A DNA stretch of 64,000 bases from JADFUS01 sp964600025 (GTDB taxonomy: Bacteria > Bacteroidota > Bacteroidia > Bacteroidales > Rikenellaceae), in NCBI GenBank assembly GCA_964600025.1, contig CAZRHJ010000003.1, forward strand, positions 17,764-81,763, in the 5' to 3' direction. The first letter of the stretch is position 1. Each line of letters begins with the position of its first letter. Made by a program: the position numbers and the translations under genes. Shown here in pieces: positions 45,306 through 53,067 of the stretch. Under the pieces are notes generated by a model. It ran no database searches and was not told the DNA's origin. It saw only the letters and a list, made by a program, of their open reading frames with translations.

Positions 45306-46085
45306 ATGATACAGCAAAAAGTAGTTTCGAGAGTAAATGATATTAAATCAAAATACAAAGAATTTTGCACAGATAATATTCTTAAAACTTGTGAAAAATT
45401 CTATGACGCAACAACTCTTAATATTACAGATAGCCACGAAAGTGTTACAGAATTTACAAACCATATATTAAACAACTATCCATCAGTTGCAAGTATTTGT
45501 GTTTCGCCAAATTTCATAGAAGATGTAGGTTTGGTTTTGGGCGAAAGCGAAATAGGCATAACAGCAACGGTTGGGGGCTTCCCTATGGGGCAGACTTTTT
45601 TTGAAGTAAAGATATTGGAATGTAGTATGTCTATCGAAAATGGGGCTGACGAAGTCGATTTTGTAATTGATGTTGCAAGTGCAAACAACGGAAACTGGGA
45701 GATTGTAGAAGGTCAAATTGAGGAGCTTGTAGAGGAGATTGACTCTATGGCAATTTCAAAAGCTATTTTGGAAGTGGGCGAACTAAAAGACTTAGACACT
45801 GTATATAAAGCAAGTGAAGTTGCACTACTTGCAGGGGTTGATTTCATCAAAACATCTACTGGCAAAGTGGCTAAGGGTGCAGATATAGAAAGTTTTGTAA
45901 CAATGTGTTTGGCAATCAAAGATTTTTATACTCACCACCAAATCAAAAAAGGTATTAAAGTAGCAGGTGGAATTCGTAGCACACAAGACCTTGCACTTTA
46001 TTACACTGCCGTCAAAGAGATATTGGGAGAAGAATGGTTAAATCCAGATTTATTCCGAATAGGCACAAGCTCACTTGTTAAATAA
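45306..46085 (+). CDS. deoC: Deoxyribose-phosphate aldolase
   Basis: A 259-residue class I aldolase cleaving 2-deoxyribose 5-phosphate into glyceraldehyde 3-phosphate and acetaldehyde. The Schiff-base lysine is Lys182 in VDFIKTSTGKVAKGA. ITATVGGFPMGQTFFEVK (85-102) and GIKVAGGIRSTQDLALYY near 217-234 carry the other active-site residues. Length equals the E. coli enzyme, the long form of the family. It has its own promoter and a strong terminator. Confidence 0.93.
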   Translation: MIQQKVVSRVNDIKSKYKEFCTDNILKTCEKFYDATTLNITDSHESVTEFTNHILNNYPSVASICVSPNFIEDVGLVLGESEIGITATVGGFPMGQTFFEVKILECSMSIENGADEVDFVIDVASANNGNWEIVEGQIEELVEEIDSMAISKAILEVGELKDLDTVYKASEVALLAGVDFIKTSTGKVAKGADIESFVTMCLAIKDFYTHHQIKKGIKVAGGIRSTQDLALYYTAVKEILGEEWLNPDLFRIGTSSLVK

Positions 46086-46086
46086 C

Positions 46087-46119
46087 AAAAAAGGATAATC
46101 TTAAAGATTATCCTTTTTT
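46087..46119. terminator. Bidirectional terminator between deoC and the methyltransferase gene
   Basis: AAAAAAGGATAATC, loop, GATTATCCTTTTTT: a 14-bp perfect stem with A and T runs in the arms, so it can serve both convergent genes. Confidence 0.9.
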
Positions 46120-46133
46120 CTGAAATTACCTAC

Positions 46134-46664
46134 TTATTTATAATACTCCTTAAACAAATGCCATAAGACTACTCCACCAGCTACCGAAACATTCAATGAG
46201 TGTTTTGTTCCAATCTGTGGAATTTCTATATATCCATCACACATATCTACAATTCGCTGTTCCACACCCATAACTTCATTACCTAAAACTATTGCAATTT
46301 TTTGGGTTTTGTCAGCTACAAAATCATCTAACATTACGGAGTTTTCCACCTGCTCAACCGCATAAATTTTGTAACCTTCGCTATGGAGCTTGTCAATCAC
46401 AAGCGAACAATCTTCTTCATAACTCCATTTTACACTTAATTCTGCTCCGAGTGCAGTTTTATGAATTTCTTTGTTGGGAGGTGTTGCAGTAATACCACAC
46501 AAATACAAATGCTCAATTCCAAAAGCATCAGAAGTTCTAAACATTGCCCCAACATTATTCAAACTACGCAAACTGTTAAGTACTACGCATATAGGCAATT
46601 TTTCTGATTTCAAAAATTCGTCTAAACTCGGACGATTTAGTTCACTATTTTCTATTTTTCTCAT
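46134..46664 (-). CDS. SpoU/TrmH-family RNA 2'-O-methyltransferase
   Basis: A 176-residue protein with the three SPOUT motifs: LNSLRSLNNVGAMFRTSDAFG (about 29-49, with the catalytic Arg), IAIVLGNEVMGVEQRIVDMCD (about 123-143) and IPQIGTKHSLNVSVAGGVVLW (about 148-168). It should methylate a ribose in tRNA or rRNA; the target is not clear from sequence. A short N-terminal extension precedes the SpoU core. A -7 box TATCTTTG lies upstream (46692-46685, minus strand). Confidence 0.88.
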   Translation of the reverse strand: MRKIENSELNRPSLDEFLKSEKLPICVVLNSLRSLNNVGAMFRTSDAFGIEHLYLCGITATPPNKEIHKTALGAELSVKWSYEEDCSLVIDKLHSEGYKIYAVEQVENSVMLDDFVADKTQKIAIVLGNEVMGVEQRIVDMCDGYIEIPQIGTKHSLNVSVAGGVVLWHLFKEYYK

Positions 46665-46684
46665 CTGTTTTGCAAGTTAGACTA

Positions 46685-46692
46685 CAAAGATA
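46685..46692 (-). promoter_or_regulatory. -7 box for the TrmH-family gene
   Basis: On the minus strand TATCTTTG, 20 bases before the ATG. Confidence 0.45.
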
Positions 46693-46764
46693 TAAAATGT
46701 ATTTGTTTTTATTTAAAAAAATTACGTACTTTGTGCATCATAAAACAAAAAAATAATATAAAAA

Positions 46765-47580
46765 ATGTCTGTTACTACACACCGTAGAGCTGTTACTACT
46801 CTACGACTTAAAGAGATGAAAATCGCGGGAGAGAAAATCTCAATGCTTACCGCTTACGATTATACAATGGCTAACATATTAGATCAAGCAGGTATTGATG
46901 TAATTTTGGTTGGGGACTCAGCTGCAAATGTTATTGCAGGTTACGAAACAACACTTCCAATGAGTGTTGATAATATGATTTACCACGGCAAAGCTGTTGC
47001 AAGAGCTGTAAACAGAGCATTAGTAGTTGTAGATATGCCTTTTGGTTCATATCAAGGTAACTCCAAAGAGGCACTTTCGAGTGCTATTCGCATAATGAAA
47101 GAAACCGAAGCGGATTGTATCAAACTCGAAGGCGGACGTGAAGTAATAGAATCTATTACACGTATCCTTTCGGCAGGTATCCCAGTTATGGGACACTTGG
47201 GTCTAACTCCTCAATCTATAAATATTTATGGCACTTATGGCGTTAGAGCAAAAGAAAAAGAGGAGGCAGACAAATTAATAGAAGATGCTATATTGCTCGA
47301 AAAAGCAGGTTGTTTTGCCATTGTATTAGAGAAAATTCCGTCAGAATTGGCAGCACGTGTTGCAGAGGTATGTACTATTCCAATTATTGGTATTGGTGCA
47401 GGTAACAAAGTAGATGGACAGGTGCTTGTATCATACGATATGCTTGGTATAATCAACGAATTTTCTCCAAGATTTTTGAGAAGATATGCAGACTTGAATG
47501 CAACAATGACTTCTGCTTTCAAACAATACATCGAAGACGTTAAAGACAAAAAATTCCCTAACGACGAAGAATGTTACTAA
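46765..47580 (+). CDS. panB: 3-methyl-2-oxobutanoate hydroxymethyltransferase
   Basis: A 271-residue enzyme of pantothenate synthesis, transferring a hydroxymethyl group from methylenetetrahydrofolate to ketoisovalerate. Hallmarks: ISMLTAYDYTMANILDQAGID (about 26-46), VILVGDSAANVIAGYETTLPMSV, VVVDMPFGSYQ, and the Glu/His-bearing MGHLGLTPQSIN. It overlaps the chromate-transporter gene by 10 bases, so the two are coupled, although no metabolic link is known. panC is not in the window. Confidence 0.95.
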   Translation: MSVTTHRRAVTTLRLKEMKIAGEKISMLTAYDYTMANILDQAGIDVILVGDSAANVIAGYETTLPMSVDNMIYHGKAVARAVNRALVVVDMPFGSYQGNSKEALSSAIRIMKETEADCIKLEGGREVIESITRILSAGIPVMGHLGLTPQSINIYGTYGVRAKEKEEADKLIEDAILLEKAGCFAIVLEKIPSELAARVAEVCTIPIIGIGAGNKVDGQVLVSYDMLGIINEFSPRFLRRYADLNATMTSAFKQYIEDVKDKKFPNDEECY

Positions 47581-48098
47581 ACTTATATATAGTATTCCTT
47601 AAAATTGGATTGTGGGGATTTGGCGGTGGATATGCAATGTTAGCACTTATCCAGAGCGAGTTGGTGGTCAGAAACGAGTGGCTTACCAACGAGCAATTTA
47701 CTAATATTGTTGCCATATCACAAATCACCCCGGGGCCGATAGCTGTTAATTGTGCAACTTATGTTGGCTACGAGGTTAGTGGCTCGTGGTTGGGTTCGTT
47801 AGTTGCTACTCTCGGAGTAGTTACTCCATCTTTGATACTTATGAGTTTGGTTTCTGTTTTCTTTACAAAACTTCACGGAAATATTTACGTAAACACAGTT
47901 ATCCGCACACTTAGACCATTCACAATAGCACTAATTTTGTCGGCAGCACTGCTACTTGTTACCCCCGACAATTTTATAGACTTTTGGAGCGTAACACTTA
48001 TGGTAGGAGCATTTGTAGCATCATACAAAAAAGTAAATCCAGTACTAATCATTTTGTCATCAGCAATTTTAGGATTTTTAATATACTATGTATTTTAG
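47571..48098 (+). CDS. Half-size chromate-transporter (CHR) family protein
   Basis: A 175-residue membrane protein with about five or six helices and the CHR motifs FKIGLWGFGGGYAMLALIQ (about 9-27) and ITPGPIAVNCATYVGYEV (about 52-69). Short CHR proteins usually occur as an adjacent pair forming a heterodimer; only one is present here. Substrate is uncertain, since many homologues are not shown to carry chromate. It is wedged between panB and a nitroreductase lipoprotein with overlaps of 10 and 11 bases. Confidence 0.85.
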   Translation: MLLNLYIVFLKIGLWGFGGGYAMLALIQSELVVRNEWLTNEQFTNIVAISQITPGPIAVNCATYVGYEVSGSWLGSLVATLGVVTPSLILMSLVSVFFTKLHGNIYVNTVIRTLRPFTIALILSAALLLVTPDNFIDFWSVTLMVGAFVASYKKVNPVLIILSSAILGFLIYYVF

Positions 48099-48699
48099 AA
48101 AAATAAAAACAATTACTATCTTAGTCTTGGCAACCATATTTATGAGTTGCACAACAACTAACGAAAATAAAAAATCAAAATATATGAATCAAGCAATAGA
48201 AAATATCCATCAGCGTAAAAGTGTACGCTCATACACAGCAGATACAGTTCCAATGGAAACTCTACAAGAATTAGTAAAGGCTGCAATGGCTGCTCCAACT
48301 GGCAAAAACGTTCAACCTTGGGAATTTATAATTGTTACAGATAGACAAAAATTAGACTCAATGGCAGAGAGTCTTCCATTTGCAAAAATGCTATCAAAAG
48401 CAGGTTGTGCAATAGTAGTTTGTGGTAACAACAACCCTGAGAACGGAGGGTCAATAACTTGGGACTTGGATTGTAGTGCAGCTACACAAAACATTCTACT
48501 TGCTGCCGAAAGTCTTGGATTAGGAGCTGTTTGGACTGCCGTTCACCCTTATGCAGAAAGAATTGAACCTGTGGTAAAAATTCTTAATCTGCCACAAGAC
48601 ATTATCCCTTTGAGTGCTATTCCAGTTGGTTTTCCTTCAAAAGAACATAAACCAAGAGAAAAATACAATGCAGAGAAAATCCACATAAATCAGTGGTAA
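48088..48699 (+). CDS. Nitroreductase-family lipoprotein
   Basis: A 203-residue protein with a signal peptide and lipobox (VLATIFMSC, Cys21) followed by a complete FMN-binding nitroreductase domain: HQRKSVRSYTADTVP (about 41-55), AAMAAPTGKNVQPWEFIIV, SAATQNILLAAESLGLGAVWTAVHPY and PLSAIPVGFPSKEHKPREK. Nitroreductases are normally cytoplasmic, so export as a lipoprotein is notable, and the electron donor outside the membrane is unclear. The gene overlaps the CHR gene by 11 bases and ends at a strong terminator. Confidence 0.85.
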   Translation: MYFRKIKTITILVLATIFMSCTTTNENKKSKYMNQAIENIHQRKSVRSYTADTVPMETLQELVKAAMAAPTGKNVQPWEFIIVTDRQKLDSMAESLPFAKMLSKAGCAIVVCGNNNPENGGSITWDLDCSAATQNILLAAESLGLGAVWTAVHPYAERIEPVVKILNLPQDIIPLSAIPVGFPSKEHKPREKYNAEKIHINQW

Positions 48700-48713
48700 G
48701 CAATAAATTCCAT

Positions 48714-48752
48714 ACAAAAAACACGTTCAAAATTTGAACGTGTTTTTTGTAT
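48714..48752. terminator. Terminator between the nitroreductase and sulfatase genes (copy 1)
   Basis: ACAAAAAACACGTTCAAA pairs with TTTGAACGTGTTTTTTGT around a single A. Its 21-bp core is the exact reverse complement of the hairpin at 51966-52004. Confidence 0.9.
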
Positions 48753-48770
48753 ACAACACTAAGGTACTTA

Positions 48771-50333
48771 TTACTTTTTAGGCTTGATATCAGGACGCAA
48801 AGTTTTTCTTATATCAATATTATAAGCCTCTCCAACCTCATTGTGGAACTCTTTTTTCATTTCTTCAAATATCTCAATTTCTTTTTCTACTAAGTTTGTA
48901 GATTGCTGAGGATCTTTCTTGATATCATACAGTAAATATTCATCTGAATTACCTATTTCGTGACCAGATTTTACTTTTTTACTTCCGTGGTATGGAGGAA
49001 TAAGCGTATAACCATTTTTATGATAAGCAATTCTTCTACCAGCCTCGACAAAATATTCATTACGTCCCTCAGTACTTTCACCAAACATAACATCAAGATA
49101 ATCCTTTGAATCAATATTTTCAGGCAATTTGTCGTATCCAACTAAATTTGCAATAGATGCTAAAATATCAAGTTGTGAGAACAAGGCATTTGAAACAACA
49201 GGTTGAACTTTACCTTTCCAGTAAACAAATAGAGGAATATGTGTACCTCCTTCGAAAAGGCTATATTTACCACCTCTCAAAATACCGTTAGGCTGGTGTT
49301 CGCCTACAAGTGCGTTTGATAAATCTTTATAACCATCGTTAAGAATAGCTCCATTATCACTTGAGAAAATAACAAGAGTATTTTCAAGCAATCCTTCTTT
49401 TTCAAGCTTTTTGATAAGTTCACCAACACACCAGTCAGCTTCAATAATTGCATCACCACGAGAACCCATTGCTGTCGAACCTACGAAACGTGAATGTGGA
49501 GTTCTTGGAACGTGTGGTTGATGAAGACCATAATATAAGAAAAATGGATTGTTTTTATTTTCATCAATAAAACGTTGTACTTTATCCACAAAATAATCTG
49601 CCATATTCTCGTCTATCCATTTAGCACTCTCTCCTCCTTTCATAAAACCAATACGAGGGATACCATTAACAATAGAATTATTATGGTCATAATCCCAATG
49701 AAGTTTTAACATTTCAGGATTCGTAAGTGCAGTTGGTTCTCCTTCAAAGTTTTCTGTATAACTAACTTGAATAGGATCATTTGGATCTAAACCAACAACA
49801 TCGCCATTTTCAACAAATACTGTTGGGACACGGTCGTTAGTTGCAGCAATAAGACAAGAATAATCAAAACCAATTTGGTTTGCACCAGGTTTAACAGTTT
49901 TGTTCCAATCCGGGTTGCCATCACCCATACCTAAGTGCCATTTACCAATAGCTCCTGTTACATAACCTTGCTCTTGCATCATTTTAGGTAATGTAAACTC
50001 AGTTTCCTTAATAATCAAAGGGTCTTCTCCCGAAAGGATTTGTGCTTCTTCATTTTTCCAAGGATATTTGCCAGTAAACAAGGCATATCTACTTGGAGTA
50101 GAAGTTGCAGAGGTTGCGTAACCGTTATTAAAACAGACCCCATTGTTGGCTAAATAGTCAATATTTGGAGTGGAAATTGTTTTGGCTCCATATGCACTAA
50201 CATCACCATAACCCAAGTCGTCCGCAAGAACAATTATCACATTTGGCTTTGTTGCGATTTTTGCCTCCTCTTGACAGCTCATCAAAGGAACTACAACGGG
50301 AATGATAAATTTTGAGATCGAAACTTTACTCAT
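48771..50333 (-). CDS. Ser-type sulfatase (S1 family) lipoprotein
   Basis: A 520-residue lipoprotein sulfatase. The lipobox VPLMSC puts Cys20 at the N-terminus. Metal ligands start with Asp38 and Asp39 (IVLADDLGYGD). The formylglycine motif is S-T-P-S-R (78-82), so Ser78 is the residue to be oxidised; Ser-type sulfatases need an anaerobic radical-SAM maturase, which is encoded divergently 151 bases away. GAIGKWHLG and VIFSSDNGA hold further active-site residues. Likely acts on sulfated glycans at the cell surface or in the periplasm. Substrate not assignable; no SusC/SusD pair is near. Confidence 0.92.
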   Translation of the reverse strand: MSKVSISKFIIPVVVPLMSCQEEAKIATKPNVIIVLADDLGYGDVSAYGAKTISTPNIDYLANNGVCFNNGYATSATSTPSRYALFTGKYPWKNEEAQILSGEDPLIIKETEFTLPKMMQEQGYVTGAIGKWHLGMGDGNPDWNKTVKPGANQIGFDYSCLIAATNDRVPTVFVENGDVVGLDPNDPIQVSYTENFEGEPTALTNPEMLKLHWDYDHNNSIVNGIPRIGFMKGGESAKWIDENMADYFVDKVQRFIDENKNNPFFLYYGLHQPHVPRTPHSRFVGSTAMGSRGDAIIEADWCVGELIKKLEKEGLLENTLVIFSSDNGAILNDGYKDLSNALVGEHQPNGILRGGKYSLFEGGTHIPLFVYWKGKVQPVVSNALFSQLDILASIANLVGYDKLPENIDSKDYLDVMFGESTEGRNEYFVEAGRRIAYHKNGYTLIPPYHGSKKVKSGHEIGNSDEYLLYDIKKDPQQSTNLVEKEIEIFEEMKKEFHNEVGEAYNIDIRKTLRPDIKPKK

Positions 50334-50387
50334 AATACAATGTTATTATTAATAATAAATAATTCAACAAAAAATATTTTAACAGGT

Positions 50388-50395
50388 CAAATATA
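50388..50395 (-). promoter_or_regulatory. -7 box for the sulfatase gene
   Basis: On the minus strand TATATTTG, perfect to TAnnTTTG, 54 bases before the ATG. The divergent maturase -7 box is 39 bases further on, so the two promoters are back to back. Confidence 0.5.
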
Positions 50396-50434
50396 GTTAT
50401 TTTTTATTTATTATCTTTATAAATAAAAAAATAT

Positions 50435-50442
50435 TACTTTTG
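50435..50442 (+). promoter_or_regulatory. -7 box for the sulfatase-maturase gene
   Basis: TACTTTTG, perfect to TAnnTTTG, 42 bases before the ATG at 50485. Confidence 0.5.
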
Positions 50443-50484
50443 TGAGTTAAAAACACATATCAACTAATAACAATATAATTCAGA

Positions 50485-51774
50485 ATGGAAACTGAAATCA
50501 AAAACACCATAACCTTACAAGAGGCTAAGAGAATAACAGATACGGTGAGTTTTTCTACTCTAATCAAACCTTTTGGCAGTCTGTGCAATCTTAATTGCAA
50601 ATATTGTTATTACATTGATAAAGAACGATTTTATACTAAAAAACAAAGCATAATAGCAGACGACATATTAGAAAATTACATAGATCAATATATCAATTCA
50701 AATAACTCATCAGAAATAACTTTCTCTTGGCACGGTGGAGAGCCTCTTTTGGCAGGAATCCAATTTTACAAAAAAGCATTGAATCTTCAACGTAAACATA
50801 ATACTAAAAACAAGACTATATCTAATACACTTCAAACAAATGGAGTATTGATTAATGATGAGTGGTGCAACTTCTTCAAGAAGAATAATTTTTTGATTGG
50901 AATATCTATTGATGGCCCAGAAGATATTTATTCTAAATACCGTTACAAAAAAAATGGAGAATCAGTTTTTAAAACTGTCATCGAATCTATTGTTAAACTA
51001 AAAAAATATGCTGTTAATTTCAACACGCTCTCAGTGATCAACAATATGAGCGAATCGAGAGGAAAAGAAATATACATCTTTTTAAAAAGTTTGGGAGTAG
51101 AATATATGCAATTTCTGCCAAGTGTGGATTTTATCTACGACAGTAAAACCTATGCAAAACGTGCTATCATATCTCCATTTATAGGAAATTCAGAAAGAAC
51201 ATACACCAAAGCTCCTTGGTCAGTTTCAGCTACAGGTTACGGACAATTCTTAATTGACGTATTTGATGAATGGATTAAAAGTGATGTTAGTAAAATATTT
51301 GTTCAGACATTCGATATGACACTATGTGCGTGGTGTGGTGCACGACCACCAGTGTGTGCATACCAAGAAAGTTGTGGAGATGTGCTAACTGTTGAACATA
51401 ATGGAGATGTTTATTCTTGTGATCATTTTGTTTTTCCTGAATACAAATTAGGCAATATTAAAGATAGTACGTTGAAGAATATGTTGCACAGCAAAAAACA
51501 AATATCTTTTGGATTGAGCAAACGTGAATCCTTACCAACAGAATGTCTACATTGTGAGTTCTATTTTATGTGTTGCGGCGAATGTCCAAAACATCGTCAC
51601 ATTCCCACAAAAGATCACAAAATGAAATACTCTTTGTGCGATGGAGTGAAAATGTTTTACACCCACACAAAACCATATATGATATATATGCGAGATATGT
51701 TGAATCAACAAAAATCACCTGCCTATGTTATGCAATATGCTCGTCAGTTAATCGAACAAGTAAAAAAACAGTAG
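50485..51774 (+). CDS. Anaerobic sulfatase-maturating enzyme (radical SAM)
   Basis: A 429-residue radical-SAM/SPASM protein. The SAM cluster cysteines are Cys34, Cys38 and Cys41 (SLCNLNCKYCYY). FSWHGGEPLLAG (about 80-91) follows. The SPASM region has many cysteines (LCAWCGARPPVC, then YSCDHFVFPEYKLGN, ECLHCEFYFMCCGECPKHR), giving the two extra 4Fe-4S clusters of anSME. It oxidises the active-site Ser or Cys of sulfatases to formylglycine without oxygen. The divergent Ser-type sulfatase is the obvious client. Its stop codon TAG is followed directly by TACTGTCCGC of a dispersed-element stub. Confidence 0.93.
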   Translation: METEIKNTITLQEAKRITDTVSFSTLIKPFGSLCNLNCKYCYYIDKERFYTKKQSIIADDILENYIDQYINSNNSSEITFSWHGGEPLLAGIQFYKKALNLQRKHNTKNKTISNTLQTNGVLINDEWCNFFKKNNFLIGISIDGPEDIYSKYRYKKNGESVFKTVIESIVKLKKYAVNFNTLSVINNMSESRGKEIYIFLKSLGVEYMQFLPSVDFIYDSKTYAKRAIISPFIGNSERTYTKAPWSVSATGYGQFLIDVFDEWIKSDVSKIFVQTFDMTLCAWCGARPPVCAYQESCGDVLTVEHNGDVYSCDHFVFPEYKLGNIKDSTLKNMLHSKKQISFGLSKRESLPTECLHCEFYFMCCGECPKHRHIPTKDHKMKYSLCDGVKMFYTHTKPYMIYMRDMLNQQKSPAYVMQYARQLIEQVKKQ

Positions 51775-51965
51775 TACTGTCCGCTAAAATAAAGAAAACA
51801 AAAACACGCTTTCATTTTTCATAGAGGGCAATGAGAGAAACATTTGACAAGCAACTGTTTGATAATTTCAAAAAATAGAGTTTTCAAAAAATCTCTATAC
51901 AGCTTTACACCATAAATATAGTGATAAAATCAAAAAAAACAAACTATTTTTTACCACATTACCAA
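51775..51965 (+). repeat. Element stub followed by second-family repeat
   Basis: TACTGTCCGCTAAAATAAAG at 51775-51794 is an isolated A-end of the dispersed element, touching the maturase stop codon and co-oriented. The following 51800-51880 resembles 25388-25465 at roughly 70 percent by eye. The rest is AT-rich with no gene. Confidence 0.6.
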
Positions 51966-52004
51966 CACAAAAAAACACGTTCAAATTTTGAACGTGTTTT
52001 TTGT
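51966..52004. terminator. Terminator between the maturase and tdh genes (copy 2)
   Basis: CACAAAAAAACACGTTCAAA pairs with TTTGAACGTGTTTTTTGTG around a single T. The 21-bp core is the exact reverse complement of copy 1 at 48714-48752. Confidence 0.9.
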
Positions 52005-52023
52005 GAGTAAAGTAAATCAAAAA

Positions 52024-52980
52024 CTACAAAAGACCTTTTGCGTGTTTTTCAGCAATTACTTTAAGCATATCGTCTGTCATAGACTCCAAATTCCATTGAG
52101 CTTTCCAACCCCATTCTGCTTTTGCACAACTATCGTCCAAAGAGTTTGGCCAAGAGTTAGCAATAGCCAAACGAACTTCGTCAATTTGGTAATCCATTGT
52201 AAACTCAGGAATACGTTTTTGGATAGCATTAAAGATTGTAGTAGGCTCAAAAGACATTGATGCAATGTTGAAGCTATTACGATGAATAAGTTTAGTTGGG
52301 TCAGCTTCCATAATTTGAACACAAGCGTTCAAAGCATCTGGCATATACATCATATCCATATATGTGCCTTCTGGAAGAGGACAAGTAAATTTCTTATCAC
52401 GAATTGCAGCATAATAAATATCTACTGCATAGTCAGTTGTACCACCACCTGGCATAGTTACGTTTGAAATCAAACCAGGGAAACGTACCGAACGAGTATC
52501 AACACCAAAACGAGTGAAATAATAATCGCTAAGCATTTCACCAGTTACTTTGCATACACCATAGATAGTAGATGGACGCATAATAGTATCTTGAGGAGTA
52601 CCGTCTTTTGGAGAGTTATTGCCAAATGCACCTATTGAACTTGGAGTAAATACTGCACAACCAAACAATCTTGCCACTTCAAGACAGTTAGTCAAAGCAC
52701 CCATATTAACTTTCCAAGCAAAGATTGGTTTACCCTCACCAACAGCTGACAACAAAGCTACTAAGTTGTAGATTGTATCAATTTGGTATTTAGAAACGAT
52801 ATGAGCTAACTCGTGAATTTCGAGTGCATCAAGTCTTTCATAAGGACCATCGATAGCAAAATTACAAGTTGGTCGCATATCAGTAGCAACAACATTGTTT
52901 GCACCATAAATTTTTCTAAGGTGAGTTGTTAGCTCTGAGCCAATTTGACCACCTGCTCCTACGATAAGAATTCTTTTCAT
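52024..52980 (-). CDS. tdh: L-threonine 3-dehydrogenase, epimerase (SDR) type
   Basis: A 318-residue extended short-chain dehydrogenase oxidising L-threonine to 2-amino-3-ketobutyrate. NAD-binding loop GAGGQIG (8-14). Catalytic Tyr140 and Lys144 in TIYGVCK, with Ser114/Ser115. The stretch PGGGTTDYAVDIYYAAI and the C-terminal ANSWPNSLDDSCAKAEWGW distinguish this threonine dehydrogenase from UDP-sugar epimerases. It is unrelated in fold to the zinc-type Tdh of E. coli. Monocistronic with a -7 box TACTTTTG upstream. The CoA ligase partner (kbl) is not in the window. Confidence 0.9.
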   Translation of the reverse strand: MKRILIVGAGGQIGSELTTHLRKIYGANNVVATDMRPTCNFAIDGPYERLDALEIHELAHIVSKYQIDTIYNLVALLSAVGEGKPIFAWKVNMGALTNCLEVARLFGCAVFTPSSIGAFGNNSPKDGTPQDTIMRPSTIYGVCKVTGEMLSDYYFTRFGVDTRSVRFPGLISNVTMPGGGTTDYAVDIYYAAIRDKKFTCPLPEGTYMDMMYMPDALNACVQIMEADPTKLIHRNSFNIASMSFEPTTIFNAIQKRIPEFTMDYQIDEVRLAIANSWPNSLDDSCAKAEWGWKAQWNLESMTDDMLKVIAEKHAKGLL

Positions 52981-53013
52981 TTTTAAGAGAATATTTAATG
53001 TTTATTTCGGACA

Positions 53014-53021
53014 CAAAAGTA
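53014..53021 (-). promoter_or_regulatory. -7 box for tdh
   Basis: On the minus strand TACTTTTG, 33 bases before the tdh ATG. Confidence 0.45.
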
Positions 53022-53067
53022 CACAAAAAAACTTATATGTATATTTTGTTGTTCAATTATTTTCAAA

